Assembly: GCA_016718155.1 (NCBI GenBank)
Contig: JADKEH010000021.1
Coordinates: 14,871 to 78,870, forward strand
Source: Candidatus Rhodoferax randersensis
Lineage (GTDB): Bacteria; Pseudomonadota; Gammaproteobacteria; Burkholderiales; Burkholderiaceae_C
DNA: 64,000 bases
Direction: 5' to 3'
Numbering within the stretch: the first letter of the stretch is position 1; each line of letters begins with the position of its first letter. The notes beneath the pieces were generated by a model. That model searched no databases. It saw only the letters and a program-made list of their open reading frames with translations, and was not told the origin of the DNA. Below are positions 54,973-64,000 of the stretch, piece by piece. The position numbers and the translations under genes are program-made.

Positions 54973-56292
54973 TTAGCCAGCGGTGCGGACAAAAATCACA
55001 TTGCCATCGTAACGGTTTGCCACCACCAGCCCCCTGAGTTCAGGTACGTACTGCATGGCATTTTGCAGGCCATTGGGTCGCCAAGTCGGCGCGGCACCGG
55101 TCATTGCGGGTTCGTCTACTCGCCAGGTCTCAGGATGCACACGCAGGATCTTGATCACGCCGTCGGCGTTGAACGCAACCATGAAGCGGTCGTTGTTTGT
55201 GTCATAGCTCACGCTCGGGTAGCCTTGTATGGAAAGTGCATTGGCGCCCAGGCCAGAAAAAACCGCGACTACGGGCGTGCCATCCAGGGCGCGAACCTCT
55301 GGCGCCACGGTGTTATAGCCGCCGACGATCAACATCCGATTGCGCAGCGGATCGATTGCGGCGCCCGCATACCAGGGCGCCCTCGACACATCCGACAGGC
55401 GCACCCAGGTATTGGTGGAACGCGTCCAGCGGTACCAGCCGGGGCTGTAGCTTCTGGAGTAATACACGTCATCAGTCACCGGATGTTTGACGCACAGACA
55501 GGCGGTCCCATCGCCCGCGCCCGGAAACTGAGCCACGTGGTCGGGTCCATCCCAGTCACCTGTCGTCAAATTGAAACTGAAAGATCGTTTGTCGCCCTTG
55601 TAGGCAAAATCACTTGGCGCCTCTGGAAACGGACCATTCAAACCACCGCTCACAAACACCATCATTCGGTTCTGCGAATCGATGAACTGGGTGGCGTAGT
55701 AGGTGTGCGTGGCGGCCGGTCGAAGGTCAAGGTAGAACTGCGTGGCGTTGACGATGTCGGCATTGGAAGTGGGACCGCGGAGCTGCACCCACTGCGGCGC
55801 GGCGACGTTCAGTTGCAGGGCATCAACCTCATTGCCCGCATAGTCCCCATGCCCTCCTGCCGCGCCCAGCATGTACACGCTGCCTTGGCGTTTCAAGGTG
55901 GCGCCACACCACGCGTCGATCTTCGAACGCGGGCCGGTAATGCCCAGTGGGCGGACCATCGGCTCGACGCTGGACAGCGCCGTGTTAGGAATCTCATGCC
56001 ACTGCCACAGCGGCAGGGCCGCGACCCAGTCCGGCAACGGGCCGCTCGGCGGCGGCGGCGTGACGGGCGACGGATCAGGGGGAGGAGGCGTAGGGGTGGG
56101 CGTTGGAGTGGGCGTGGGTGCAGGAGGCGGGACCACTTCAACGGGTGGCGCTAACGGCGACTCAACTGCCGAGGCGCTGGACCCGCCGCCGCAGGCCGCA
56201 AGCAACAGCGCGCTGGCCGGAACTGCAGACAGGCGAAGGAAGTCGCGACGCGTGTTCGCCTCAACGGGTGGAGCTGGGAAACGATTGTTCAT
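54973..56292 (-). CDS. Tat-type lipoprotein with Pro/Thr linker and kelch-like propeller
   Basis: The 439-residue protein (ATG at 56292) has a twin-arginine-type lipoprotein signal (NTRRDFLRLSAVPASALLLA then ACGGG, lipobox Cys), a Pro/Thr linker (PTPTPTPTPTPPPPDP) and a ~360-residue beta-propeller-like region with kelch/galactose-oxidase patterns (YMLGAAGGHGDYAGNE, RMMVFVSGGLNGPFPEAP, RMLIVGGYNTVAPEVRAL). Folding in the cytoplasm before Tat export suggests a bound cofactor or fast folding. It could be a polymer-binding or polymer-modifying exoprotein. No catalytic residues can be named. Confidence 0.8.
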   Translation of the reverse strand: MNNRFPAPPVEANTRRDFLRLSAVPASALLLAACGGGSSASAVESPLAPPVEVVPPPAPTPTPTPTPTPPPPDPSPVTPPPPSGPLPDWVAALPLWQWHEIPNTALSSVEPMVRPLGITGPRSKIDAWCGATLKRQGSVYMLGAAGGHGDYAGNEVDALQLNVAAPQWVQLRGPTSNADIVNATQFYLDLRPAATHTYYATQFIDSQNRMMVFVSGGLNGPFPEAPSDFAYKGDKRSFSFNLTTGDWDGPDHVAQFPGAGDGTACLCVKHPVTDDVYYSRSYSPGWYRWTRSTNTWVRLSDVSRAPWYAGAAIDPLRNRMLIVGGYNTVAPEVRALDGTPVVAVFSGLGANALSIQGYPSVSYDTNNDRFMVAFNADGVIKILRVHPETWRVDEPAMTGAAPTWRPNGLQNAMQYVPELRGLVVANRYDGNVIFVRTAG

Positions 56293-56322
56293 CAATTGGC
56301 TGCTTTGAGTCTCGAATGCCGG

Positions 56323-58530
56323 TCATGGTTCGATGATTGGGCGAACGCTCCACACCGGACTGGCATTGAAGCCGGCTCGTAGTTGATTCCAGTTGGGGGC
56401 GCCAATCATGCGCTGGTAGGCTTGCGCTGCACCGGGCACCGCATGCTGGACCGCGTAGGCAATCGCCGGCTGCAGGTTGCCCCAATAGCTGCTTGCTTCC
56501 GGGAAGTTGCCACCGCGCAAACCCGGCGCCGACCCCGGATTGGGCGTTTTCAGGGTCGCCACGTAGATGGCACCCCAGTCGGCATGCCAGGGTCCGGTGC
56601 CGCTAACGAAATCAGGGGTATCGCTTGCGGCCACGGCAATGGTGTACTGGGCCGCGTCGGCATAGAGGTACTCGGTCAAAGCTGCGCCCCCGAGTCGCCC
56701 CACGATGCTGCGCGCCTTCCAGGCAAAGAATTCGGACAAGCGCTGGCTGCTTGCCTCTGAGATCGCCGGCCGCAAGGCCTTGGCATAGCCGAAGGCAGCG
56801 GTGTAGAAGTCTTGCATCCACGCGGCTTCGACATAGACGCCGTCACCAACGCCGGTGTAGTCGCTGTAGGGCACGACCCAGCCAAAGGGGTTGTTAGACT
56901 GCGCCACATAGCGCGCGTGGTTCCAATCGACATTGGCCTGCAGCGAGGCCAGAAACTCTCCGCGAAGTGCGTCGTCATCAGGGGTGGCGCAAGCGGCTTG
57001 CGCCAGGGATCGAATCGCCCACGCCGCGCCGCGCGTAGTGTTGGCACCAGCGGCCGACTGAAACACGCCTTGGGACTGAAGCCGCTGCGTGTCAGTGTTC
57101 TTGAGGTAGTTCAGGGTCGCCACAAACTGGGTCTCTTCCATGAAGTACCAGCGCCCAGTGGCCAGATAAGCCACATAGCCCAACGAAGGGTGATGGCTGG
57201 ACGCCCAGGTTGCTGGCGCGGTGCCCGTGGCGTTGGGCGTGTAGCTGCTCTTGGATGAGGCCCCGGACGAGCTGATGCCGCTACCGCCCCCCACCACCAG
57301 GTTGGGATAACTCGAGAAGCGCAGCGGGCGCTGTGTGGTTTCGTCGCGAAAGTGGATGCCTGGCGCCCGCCGCCATAGGCGTTGACGATCAGGCTTGCCG
57401 AGTCTGCTGGCTAAGGTGCCGTCAGATAAAGCACGTCCCACTCGGCAACACCCGACGGACCCGTGGTAGCCCGCCATGCCCATGCCGCTGGAGTGATTGC
57501 CCAACTGCGGCGGCCGATGGGTCACCACGGCGGCGGCGATCACGCTGGCGTCGGCGCACCGAAGCCGGGTACGACGGCACCAGCGCCGTCGCCCTACAGA
57601 TAGGCGGTGTCATGCATCGCCGTGACCTGAGGTCCGCGCCCAGCCAGTGCGACAGTGCGTTGTCCACACAGTGGCGTGCGACAGTGGTTGGGCAGGTCGA
57701 TACTGGCGCTGAAGCGCTGTGAGCCCCCCAACACAAAGGCAAAGGTGGTCGACCGATTGCTGGGTGCCGCCACCCGCAGGTAGCCGTTCTCGATCCAGGG
57801 CAGCACCTCCACCGCGCCGCCCGCAAACAGGCGCACCTCCAACCACGCCACCAAGTGCGCATCCGACCCAACCGGTTTGCGGTACACCCACGACGACATT
57901 TGCGGACCACCAATCCATGATTGGAACGGGCTGCTCCAGTCCGCCGCGCCCCACGCAACCGCGCCGTAAACGCCGCAGTCCACGCTGGCGGTGATCCCGC
58001 TCGCGATCAGATCACCGGTGGTCAGCGCCGGCGCGATCGGCGACGCGCCCTTGATCAGGGACACCGTCAAAGGCGCTTGCCCGCGCAAGTCCGCCCGCCC
58101 CGAGATCACGGCAAACTTCAGCGACCCGTCAGGCCAACGGTTCTTCGGAACAATCTGCAGGTGCGGCAGATCCGACACCAGCGACTGGTCCCGCGACATC
58201 ACCCTGGCGAAACGCGTAGCCCAAAGTGAAGGGGACCAGTGTCGAAGCACCGGAACTGCCGGCGCTGACCAGCGTGAACTGCATCCGAGCGCTTGGCGTT
58301 GGAGGAGGCGGGTGGCGTGGGTTCTGGTACAGGCGTGGGGATTGGAATCGGCGTGGGAGTTGGCGTTGGAGCAGGTGGCGGCGTTGGCGAGGAGTGCGGG
58401 CAGTACCTAAGCACTTTCTGACGCACCACCGCCACAGCCTGCAATGGCAACGCTGCCGCATGTGACGGACAAGCGGCGCAGGAATTCTCGTCGGGAAACT
58501 TGGCATGGATCGCTGGTTGAATGGGGTGCC
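56323..58530 (-). pseudogene. Tat-type lipoprotein, RIFT-like N-terminal domain, several frameshifts
   Basis: Fragments in three frames join into one secreted protein. First comes a Tat lipoprotein signal SRREFLRRLSVTCGSVAIAG then CGGGASES near 58500-58430. A Pro/Thr linker follows (SPTPPPAPTPTPTPIPIP). Next is FTLVSAGSSGASTLVPFTLG, then after a shift near 58205 LVSDLPHLQIVPKNRWPDGS. The latter resembles the RIFT-barrel N terminus of PcRGLX/YetA-type exo-rhamnogalacturonan-lyase-like proteins. After a further shift near 57600 an alpha-helical region runs to 56323 (GRWYFMEETQFVATLNYLKN, SIVGRLGGAAL). Breaks lie near 58420, 58205 and 57600. The signal and linker mirror the neighbouring lipoprotein. 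A polysaccharide lyase-like role is a guess. Confidence 0.6.
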
Positions 58531-58685
58531 TGGATCGAAAAGCCTGGTCATTATCGGATGTACCGCACGCCGAAGCCGTGACATTTTGTATGGATCACAT
58601 GCGCCTTCTACCCACCAACCTCGAAAGAGCCATGCCAGCGCGTTGAAAAACTTTGGCTAGTGCGGGACCACAGTGACGGCGTAAG
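58531..58685. other. intergenic region upstream of Tat-lipoprotein genes
   Basis: About 155 bases with lower GC (ttgaaaaactttggctagtg). A minus-strand promoter for the two lipoprotein genes is expected here. No terminator hairpin with a T tract is seen. Confidence 0.35.
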
Positions 58686-59780
58686 CTATTCCGAGGAGTT
58701 TGTCGTAGCGGTCGGCTCACTGGTAGCATCTCCCTTGCGACGCCGGGCTTGCGCCAGCCGTTTTAGAAACGGCCAGCGGTACTGCGTGAGGTGGTAGAGC
58801 GTGCGCTTCTGGTCGGTCCATTTGGTATGCCAGTCCATCAGGCGACCAAAATATTCCAGCCGCCGGATTTGCCCTTGCGCAAACAGCTCCTGCAGTTCCG
58901 CCTCGCGCAGCAGAAACGCCGGCGAGAGTGACTGGATCGATTCGTCATAGGTGGTTTTCAGAACAATGAGCACATCTTGCGCGCCAGGCACAGGTTCATG
59001 GCGACCACGCGCTCATCAAACAGATACTCGTAGACCACCGCTTCGCCGCTGAGGCTGGCTTGTTCCAGCAGCTCACGGTAGTAGCGGCCCTGCGCATTGT
59101 CTGGGTGAATGGCGGTGCCATGCTGGGCTTTCCAGCCCGCGCTTTCCATGCGTCCGTAGCGCGCCACGGCAGGGGCCATGTCGGCATGGTCGCGCAGCAC
59201 CCGCAAGCTCAACTTGACGCCATCCGCCGCCAGCTTGACGCGCTGCTTGCGCATGTTCTGGCGCAGGTTCTTGCCGCGCTCACCCCAGTACTCGTCAAAC
59301 GAGCCTTTGAGATCGATCCAGCCGGTGTCAATGTAGTCACTGTGATGGTTGTCTGCCAGGTCGGGCGTTCTGGGGGCGCCACGTGGGGATCGACCTGGGT
59401 GATCGACAGGGCCAGGCAAAACCCGAGCGGGCCACGCAGCAAGCTGCGCGCCAGTTGGTCCAAGGGCAGGTGCGCGGCCGCAACCCAGGCGCCAAGGGGC
59501 AATTGCGAAGGTTGAAAGGTGTGCCAGCGAAACTTGTCCTGGGGCAGCAGCAGGAACATCGCCACCACGTCGTCGCCCTGAGAGCCGACCAACAGCCGCT
59601 CCTCGCCCTGACCGAGGGTGCGCAAGGCGGTACAGATCGCACGGGCGGCCAGAAATGGCAGATCGCCGCGCGCTGCGTTGAGCAGGTCCCAGTGCGCCAT
59701 CAGCTTGGGGTCGCCTTCCAGTGACACGCGGGCAGGTTGGTCCAGCGATAAGTTGGGTTGGCATGAGGTCGGGTCGCGGT
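58686..59780 (-). pseudogene. FemAB-like GNAT acetyltransferase, two frameshifts
   Basis: Three frames join: VSLEGDPKLMAHWDLLNAAR through LLQDKFRW-like PQDKFRWHTFQPSQLPLG to about 59355; then HHSDYIDTGWIDLKGSFDEY, ERGKNLRQNMRKQRVKLAAD and ESAGWKAQHGTAIHPDNAQG to about 58985; then VLIVLKTTYDESIQSLSPAF to the stop at 58686. The middle part is the Acetyltransf_6 core, very similar in layout to the tandem protein at 61.8-64 kb (ESKGWKGMEGTAIGRDNVQG; LVILKTTYDEAFEKYAPG). It would add an acyl group to a glycan or lipid-linked sugar. The precise start is uncertain because the upstream aminotransferase frame runs into it. Confidence 0.68.
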
Positions 59781-59799
59781 GTTTGGTGATTCAGGGGCG

Positions 59800-61025
59800 T
59801 GGCATCCGACGCCAACGCCGGATGGGGAGGCAGCAACTTGAGAATGGCGCGCGCGGTTCGCTCGATGTCCGCGTCGCTCAGGTCCTGATGGCAGAGCAAT
59901 TGCAGCACGTGCCGGCTCCACAGGGGGCCCTGGTCACCGGCGACGACTGGCGTGCCGGGCCAGATCCGATCCCACCGGAAGACGGGCAGGTGCTGGTCTC
60001 GCAGCGCCTGGTAAACCCGGTCCGCATCATCCACCCACAGGGCAAATACATAGGGCGCGGCGGGCGCTGGCGATGTGGCGCTGATCGGGAACAGGGCCTT
60101 GCACCGTGGACCGCGCTGAAGTGGCGCGCTAGCCGGCATGGTTCTGCTGGCGTTGCGAGATGATGCGCCCGCGCGGCGGTGCCGCAGCACCCGACAGGCC
60201 CACAGCGGGGCTTGGCTGACGCAGGCCATGTCACTGTCGCGCAGCATGCTGTCCGATGTTGACTCGGTTCCTTGCGGAGTGGCCGGTGGTGATGCCCGGC
60301 GTGCGTTCTTGAGCCGAAACAAGGGGCGCAGCAGGTGGCTGAGTCCGGCCAGGCGATGGTATTGGGTTGCCAGTTCCAGCACATCGAGCCAGCCTTTGAG
60401 CTGGGCCTTGAGGCCTGGCTAAGCCAGCGCCAGGCCTGGCAGCGGTCGGCTGCTGGAGGCGAGCAAACCGCCTTCGGGCACCGGGAAGAACTTGGTCAGG
60501 CTGGCGGTCGCAAAATCACCCCAGGCGCCAATCGGCCGTTCACCGGCCTGACCGAAGAAGCAATGGGCGCAGTCCTCGATCAAGGCGATGCCGCTGATCG
60601 CACCAGCGCCGAACCTCGGCCAGCGATTGCGAACGCCCGAAATAGTGCGAGACGATCATGGCCTTGGCCGCGTTGGCACTGGCCGGGTTGATCCGCTCCA
60701 GATCGGGTAAGCCATCGGCCCGAATGCCGAAAAACGCGGCACTGAGCTGCGCCACGACGACCGGCGCCACCATCGTCGGACAGTGGTAGCTTGGCACCAG
60801 CACCGTGCTGCCCGCTGGAAGCCCAAGCGCCAGTAAGGCCTGGTAGATCGCGGCACGGCCACTGCTGACCAGGGTGCTGTGGGGCAGATCCTGCACACTG
60901 GGAATTGCTGGTACGTCGCCTGCCAGGAGGCTGGACCAATCCAGCACCGGGCCGCGCGGCATTGGCCGCCAGGGCGGGAGTGCCAAGGCAGGGCTGCGCT
61001 TTTGGGGGCGTAGTACTGTCAACAC
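59800..61025 (-). pseudogene. DegT/DnrJ/EryC1-type aminotransferase, frameshifts and amber codon
   Basis: From a GTG at 61025 the protein reads PHSTLVSSGRAAIYQALLAL, VLVPSYHCPTMVAPVV and MIVSHYFGRSQSLAEVRRWC. It shifts frame near 60602 to IALIEDCAHCFFGQAGERP and TASLTKFFPVPEGGLLASS, where the Lys of SLTKF is the probable PLP-binding residue. A stop codon (TAG, 60421-60419) then interrupts the same frame, which resumes LKAQLKGWLDVLELATQYHR and later PYVFALWVDDADRVYQALRD. A CAG-to-TAG change would explain the stop. The family makes amino sugars from keto sugars. The 3' end is uncertain (59770-59830). Confidence 0.62.
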
Positions 61026-61029
61026 AGAG

Positions 61030-61754
61030 CTACAGACTACTTGGCTGGTTCGACGGCTGCTGGCGCCTGGAACTGGCGGCGACGGGGGTCGGTGGCAGCT
61101 CGGCGGGCTCGCTCCATTTGCCGAGCTGTTGCAGCTGATCGCGCAACGCCGTTTGTGTGAACCCCAGTGCGATGGCCTTATGCGCCTGCAACAGCGCCTT
61201 GTCATAACTCTTCATATCAAAGTAATGCAGGCCGATGTTGTAGTGAGTGAAGGCGTTGTCCTTGGCATGGACAGTGGCCTGTTCCAACTGCGCATTGGCC
61301 TCAGGGGCGCGGCCCTGCTTGTTGAGGTAGGTCGAATAGATCATTCGCACCACGGCGTCATCGGGGCGGAAGGTAAGGGCGCGCTCGAACCAGCACTGGA
61401 CCGAATAGCGTGACCCGCTGGGCTGGGGGGTTTTCTCTTTTTCCCCCAGCCGCATCATGGCCATCAGCGCGCGGTGGTTGTTGGGAATGGCCCGCAAGGT
61501 GTAGTCGATGTCGGTGCCGGGACGGGCGCTGGTCTTGCCTCGAATCAGCGCTTCGACCTCTGGCGTGAAGTGCGCGCCCAGCACGATCGGCAGCTTGTCG
61601 CGGTCGGTGCGATAGTCGTAAGGGCCATATTGCCCTTCGGAGAACAGCGGTCCGCAGCCGCGCCGCCCGACTGCGCCAGAACAGGACCGGCCATCAACAG
61701 GTAAGCACCCAGGCAAACCAACGCCACCAAACGCTGGGGGAGGTCGAATCTCAT
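61030..61754 (-). pseudogene. secreted TPR-repeat protein, one frameshift
   Basis: From the ATG at 61754 there is a signal peptide (LVALVCLGAYLLMAGPVLAQ). After an indel near 61655 the mature protein continues as PLFSEGQYGPYDYRTDRDKL and LGAHFTPEVEALIRGK, then TPR-like helices: YSVQCWFERALTFRPDDAVV, MIYSTYLNKQGRAPEANAQL, AFTHYNIGLHYFDMKSYDKA. About 240 residues. TPR proteins of this kind act as periplasmic scaffolds in polysaccharide export. The stop lies 5 nt from the aminotransferase GTG, so the two form one operon. Confidence 0.72.
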
Positions 61755-61791
61755 TCTGCCAGGCTCATAGTCCCACTCCCATTTCAATTGA

Positions 61792-63960
61792 TCACTGCGT
61801 GACAGCCGACTCAGGGGGGTTGCCCCTGTCAAGCCCGAACATGTCCCTGAGTCTCGTGATTATCGACTTCAATGGCCGGGCCAGTGCTTCCTGGCACATC
61901 CCCAGGGCGCCAGACAGGGTTCTGGGGTTGTAGGCGACGATGCCCCAGCGCTCCCGGCGCCGGTTCATCCAGGCCTGTTTGTAGGGGTCGTCGCCAATCA
62001 GGTAGTCCACCTCCAGCACCTGATCTTCTTCCATAACGTGCTGCATCAGCAAGGCGGTCAACAAGGTGCCGGGCGCGTAGCTTTTGTAGTCTTCGTCGTA
62101 GGCCAGCTTGTAGATGCTGGCCTTGCCATTGGCGACGATCCAGATCTGGGCCGCTACCGGCTTGCCGTCGATCCAGGCCACGCCCAACCGCAACCAGCCA
62201 CTGGCGGCGCAGGTGCGCGCCAGGCCCGGCACAAACGCTGGGTAGGGTTCTGGTTTTTTCCAACTGTGGGCGTAAACCTGCTCGTAGGCCTCAATGCCGC
62301 GATCAAGCTCGGTGCCGCCTTGAATCAGTTCAAGCGTGCCGCCATCGTGCGTGAACTTCTTGCCCTGGCGCTTGATGGTGTTTCGCAGAGAGCCATGCCG
62401 CCCAGCCAGGTAGCTGGCCCAGTCGTCGAAGGCAGCCAGGTGCCAGTTGACAAAGCAGAAGAACTCAAACGGCGCCAAGCCGGCGTCGCGCAGGCCGCCC
62501 AGCAGCAGGCGGTAGGGTCGGGACTGGCGATCCATGGGCGCAAAGCGCAGCGAGGCGACCGGTGCATGCGCATGCAGCGCGGCGCGCAACAGGGGCACCA
62601 GATCGCGGGCCTTGAGTCCGGGCGCCAGGGCGGGTGCGTAAAGCGCGGTGTAGTAGTTGCTGAGCGACTCGACCTGTTTCACCCGGCTGTGTTTGACGAT
62701 TTGCACGGGCAGCACCGCGATAGCCTGTTCGCCTTGTCGCAGCACGTAAAAGCGCACCCCCGCGTGGTCGGCAAACACCGCATCGGTCAAATTGCTGTAC
62801 CAGGCAACGCCGCAATGGAAGTCTTCCTTCTCGGCAAGCGCGAACAGCTTGTGCAGATCGGGCGAGAACTGCGAGGGGTGGTAGAGCACCTCCACCTTGC
62901 GCTGCGGACCATGCTCGGCGAGGTAATCGGGTGTCGGCAAGATGGCCTTGCGCAGCGTGTTAGCGACTGGGATCAGCGTTGCGGCAAGGTCGCTGCGGTA
63001 CACGCTGACATGCTCGATCCAGCGTTGATCAGTCGACCAAGAGAGCTGGTCAGGATTGGCATCGGTATAGAACTCGATTACGCCGCCGGGGAAGCTCTTG
63101 AAGGCGTGCTCCACGACGCTGCGCAGCAGCAAGCGCCCGGGGGCATATTTTTCGAACGCCTCGTCGTAGGTGGTCTTGAGGATCACCAGCATCTGGGTGC
63201 TGGCAATGGCCAGCCGTGACGCGGCGAGCTGGTCGCCAAACCACAGTTCGTACGCGGTGGCGCCGCCAGAGCTGCAAAAGGTACTAAGCACCTCGTCGTA
63301 AAAACGACCCTGGACGTTGTCACGGCCGATGGCCGTGCCTTCCATGCCTTTCCAGCCTTTGGACTCCAGCGCGGCATAACGATCCACGGTGGCACTGATG
63401 GCATCGGGGTCCGTTACGCTGACAAAGCGCACTGGCAGCTTGTCCTCGTCCAGTCGGCGCTCGTAACGCCGGATATTCTTTTGCAACTGCTTGGAGCGCC
63501 TGGTCCAGTAGGACTCGAAGTCGCCGTCCAGCCGAATGCTCATGGTCAGCGCGTGTTCCTGGGCGCCGTGGTCGGAGCTGGCGGGCACGGTGACGGTGCC
63601 AAATGCCGGGTCGTGGCACAGGAAATCAATCTGCCCGACCACACCCGGGAGTCGCCGGATCAAGGGCCGGACTTGCCGTGCATCGCTGATCAGCACCGGG
63701 CCAATCTGCGCCTGTGCGGGTAGAAATGTGGTCCAGACGCCCAGGGCCTTGGGCCTGAGCAGGCACATTGCCTGCGGCTCGCCGTCGGCCTCCAGCACAC
63801 ACAAGCGCTCGGAGCCATCCCCAAAATGCCGTAACAAGCCATCTACAAAGCGGCTGTCCAACATCGGGTTGGATTGGAATTGACGCTGGTTTAAAGCGTC
63901 CCAGGCCGCGGCGTGGGCGCCGAGCGTACCATCCAGTTTGATGATGCTCCAAGGGGGCAT
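61792..63960 (-). CDS. tandem FemAB-like GNAT acetyltransferase (two Acetyltransf_6 domains)
   Basis: The 722-residue protein (ATG at 63960; the open frame begins with a TTG 3 nt earlier) contains two GNAT-like units. The first (~1-330) has FESYWTRRSKQLQKNIRRYE, ALESKGWKGMEGTAIGRDN, VILKTTYDEAFEKYAPGRLL. The second (~355-700) has WASYLAGRHGSLRNTIKRQG, KPVAAQIWIVANGKASIYKL, AYDEDYKSYAPGTLLTALLM. Each has the Acetyltransf_6 order: basic strand, central acceptor loop, then the conserved AYDE.Y..YAPG block. A double-length version is unusual. It may acylate two positions of a repeat or work as a pseudo-dimer. The short GNAT gene at 58.7 kb resembles its first half. Confidence 0.85.
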   Translation of the reverse strand: MPPWSIIKLDGTLGAHAAAWDALNQRQFQSNPMLDSRFVDGLLRHFGDGSERLCVLEADGEPQAMCLLRPKALGVWTTFLPAQAQIGPVLISDARQVRPLIRRLPGVVGQIDFLCHDPAFGTVTVPASSDHGAQEHALTMSIRLDGDFESYWTRRSKQLQKNIRRYERRLDEDKLPVRFVSVTDPDAISATVDRYAALESKGWKGMEGTAIGRDNVQGRFYDEVLSTFCSSGGATAYELWFGDQLAASRLAIASTQMLVILKTTYDEAFEKYAPGRLLLRSVVEHAFKSFPGGVIEFYTDANPDQLSWSTDQRWIEHVSVYRSDLAATLIPVANTLRKAILPTPDYLAEHGPQRKVEVLYHPSQFSPDLHKLFALAEKEDFHCGVAWYSNLTDAVFADHAGVRFYVLRQGEQAIAVLPVQIVKHSRVKQVESLSNYYTALYAPALAPGLKARDLVPLLRAALHAHAPVASLRFAPMDRQSRPYRLLLGGLRDAGLAPFEFFCFVNWHLAAFDDWASYLAGRHGSLRNTIKRQGKKFTHDGGTLELIQGGTELDRGIEAYEQVYAHSWKKPEPYPAFVPGLARTCAASGWLRLGVAWIDGKPVAAQIWIVANGKASIYKLAYDEDYKSYAPGTLLTALLMQHVMEEDQVLEVDYLIGDDPYKQAWMNRRRERWGIVAYNPRTLSGALGMCQEALARPLKSIITRLRDMFGLDRGNPPESAVTQ

Positions 63961-64000
63961 CAATACATCCTGCCCCGGTTGACGCAGGTCTGCAACTCGG

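Noticed and set aside
55900..56170. Pro/Thr-encoding tandem sequence (gtgggcgttggagtgggc...) as a CRISPR-like or mobile repeat
   Set aside because: It is the codon repeat of the lipoprotein's Pro/Thr stalk, in frame with the gene.
1..64000. tRNA or rRNA genes
   Set aside because: I looked for cloverleaf-like segments ending in CCA and for rRNA core sequences in intergenic stretches and saw none. A dedicated scan was not possible.

Overview
The window is GC-rich (roughly 60-65% by eye) and reads as a chromosomal segment of a betaproteobacterium, most likely Burkholderiales. The reasons are a complete exosortase A (XrtA/EpsH) exopolysaccharide locus in its usual betaproteobacterial gene order, a PEP-CTERM substrate gene, and a betaproteobacterial-style group II intron. 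No database search was run. Family names come from recognising motifs and gene order.

Layout. (1) 0-4.5 kb: a StrF-like glycosyltransferase, an acyltransferase/methyltransferase fusion, a GT2 glycosyltransferase, and a convergent low-molecular-weight tyrosine phosphatase. (2) 4.5-6.1 kb: a group II intron on the minus strand with an intact-looking domain V and a dead maturase, inserted directly upstream of the phosphatase. (3) 6.3-12.7 kb: a LolCDE/MacB-like ABC pair, a LolA-like secreted protein and a frameshifted outer-membrane protein, then a GT4 enzyme and a PIG-L deacetylase. (4) 12.8-16.8 kb: a THxN-type PEP-CTERM protein, a broken EamA transporter, and a divergent ThiF-like/nitroreductase-like pair. 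(5) 17.0-32.1 kb: the XrtA core (export lipoprotein, chain-length protein, tyrosine autokinase, outer-membrane barrel, ATPase, UDP-GlcNAc 2-epimerase, deacetylase, FemAB protein, glycosyltransferase, exosortase fused to EpsI, UDP-sugar dehydrogenase, glycosyltransferase). (6) 32.1-32.8 kb: a Phd/VapC-type toxin-antitoxin pair. (7) 32.8-52.3 kb: amidotransferase, glycosyltransferases, a PaaK/CapK-like ligase, an O-antigen-ligase-like protein, a second deacetylase, a SxtJ/DUF5989/carbamoyltransferase/SGNH cassette, a second Asn-synthase-like protein without the N-terminal Cys, a polymerase/beta-helix fusion, a glycosyltransferase and a Wzx-like flippase. (8) 52.3-64 kb, minus strand: two methyltransferases, a GT2, two Tat-type lipoproteins with Pro/Thr linkers, FemAB-like acetyltransferases, a DegT-type aminotransferase and a TPR protein.

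How it fits together: the dehydrogenase and epimerase would make N-acetylhexosaminuronic-acid precursors. The many glycosyltransferases and decorating enzymes (acyl-, acetyl-, amido-, carbamoyl- and methyltransferases, deacetylases) would build a polysaccharide repeat. The flippase, polymerase/ligase, chain-length protein, kinase, export lipoprotein and barrel would polymerise and export it. XrtA would process PEP-CTERM proteins such as the one at 12.8 kb.

Quality caveat: more than twenty reading-frame breaks, many at short G or C runs, interrupt otherwise well-preserved genes, mainly at 9.8-15.7, 34.7-40, 43.8, 50.2 and 57-62 kb. Sequencing indels are likely for many of them, but true decay cannot be excluded. 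Four copies of a dispersed palindromic repeat sit between core genes. The initiating sugar-phosphate transferase and the PrsK/PrsR regulators often found with XrtA loci are not visible here.
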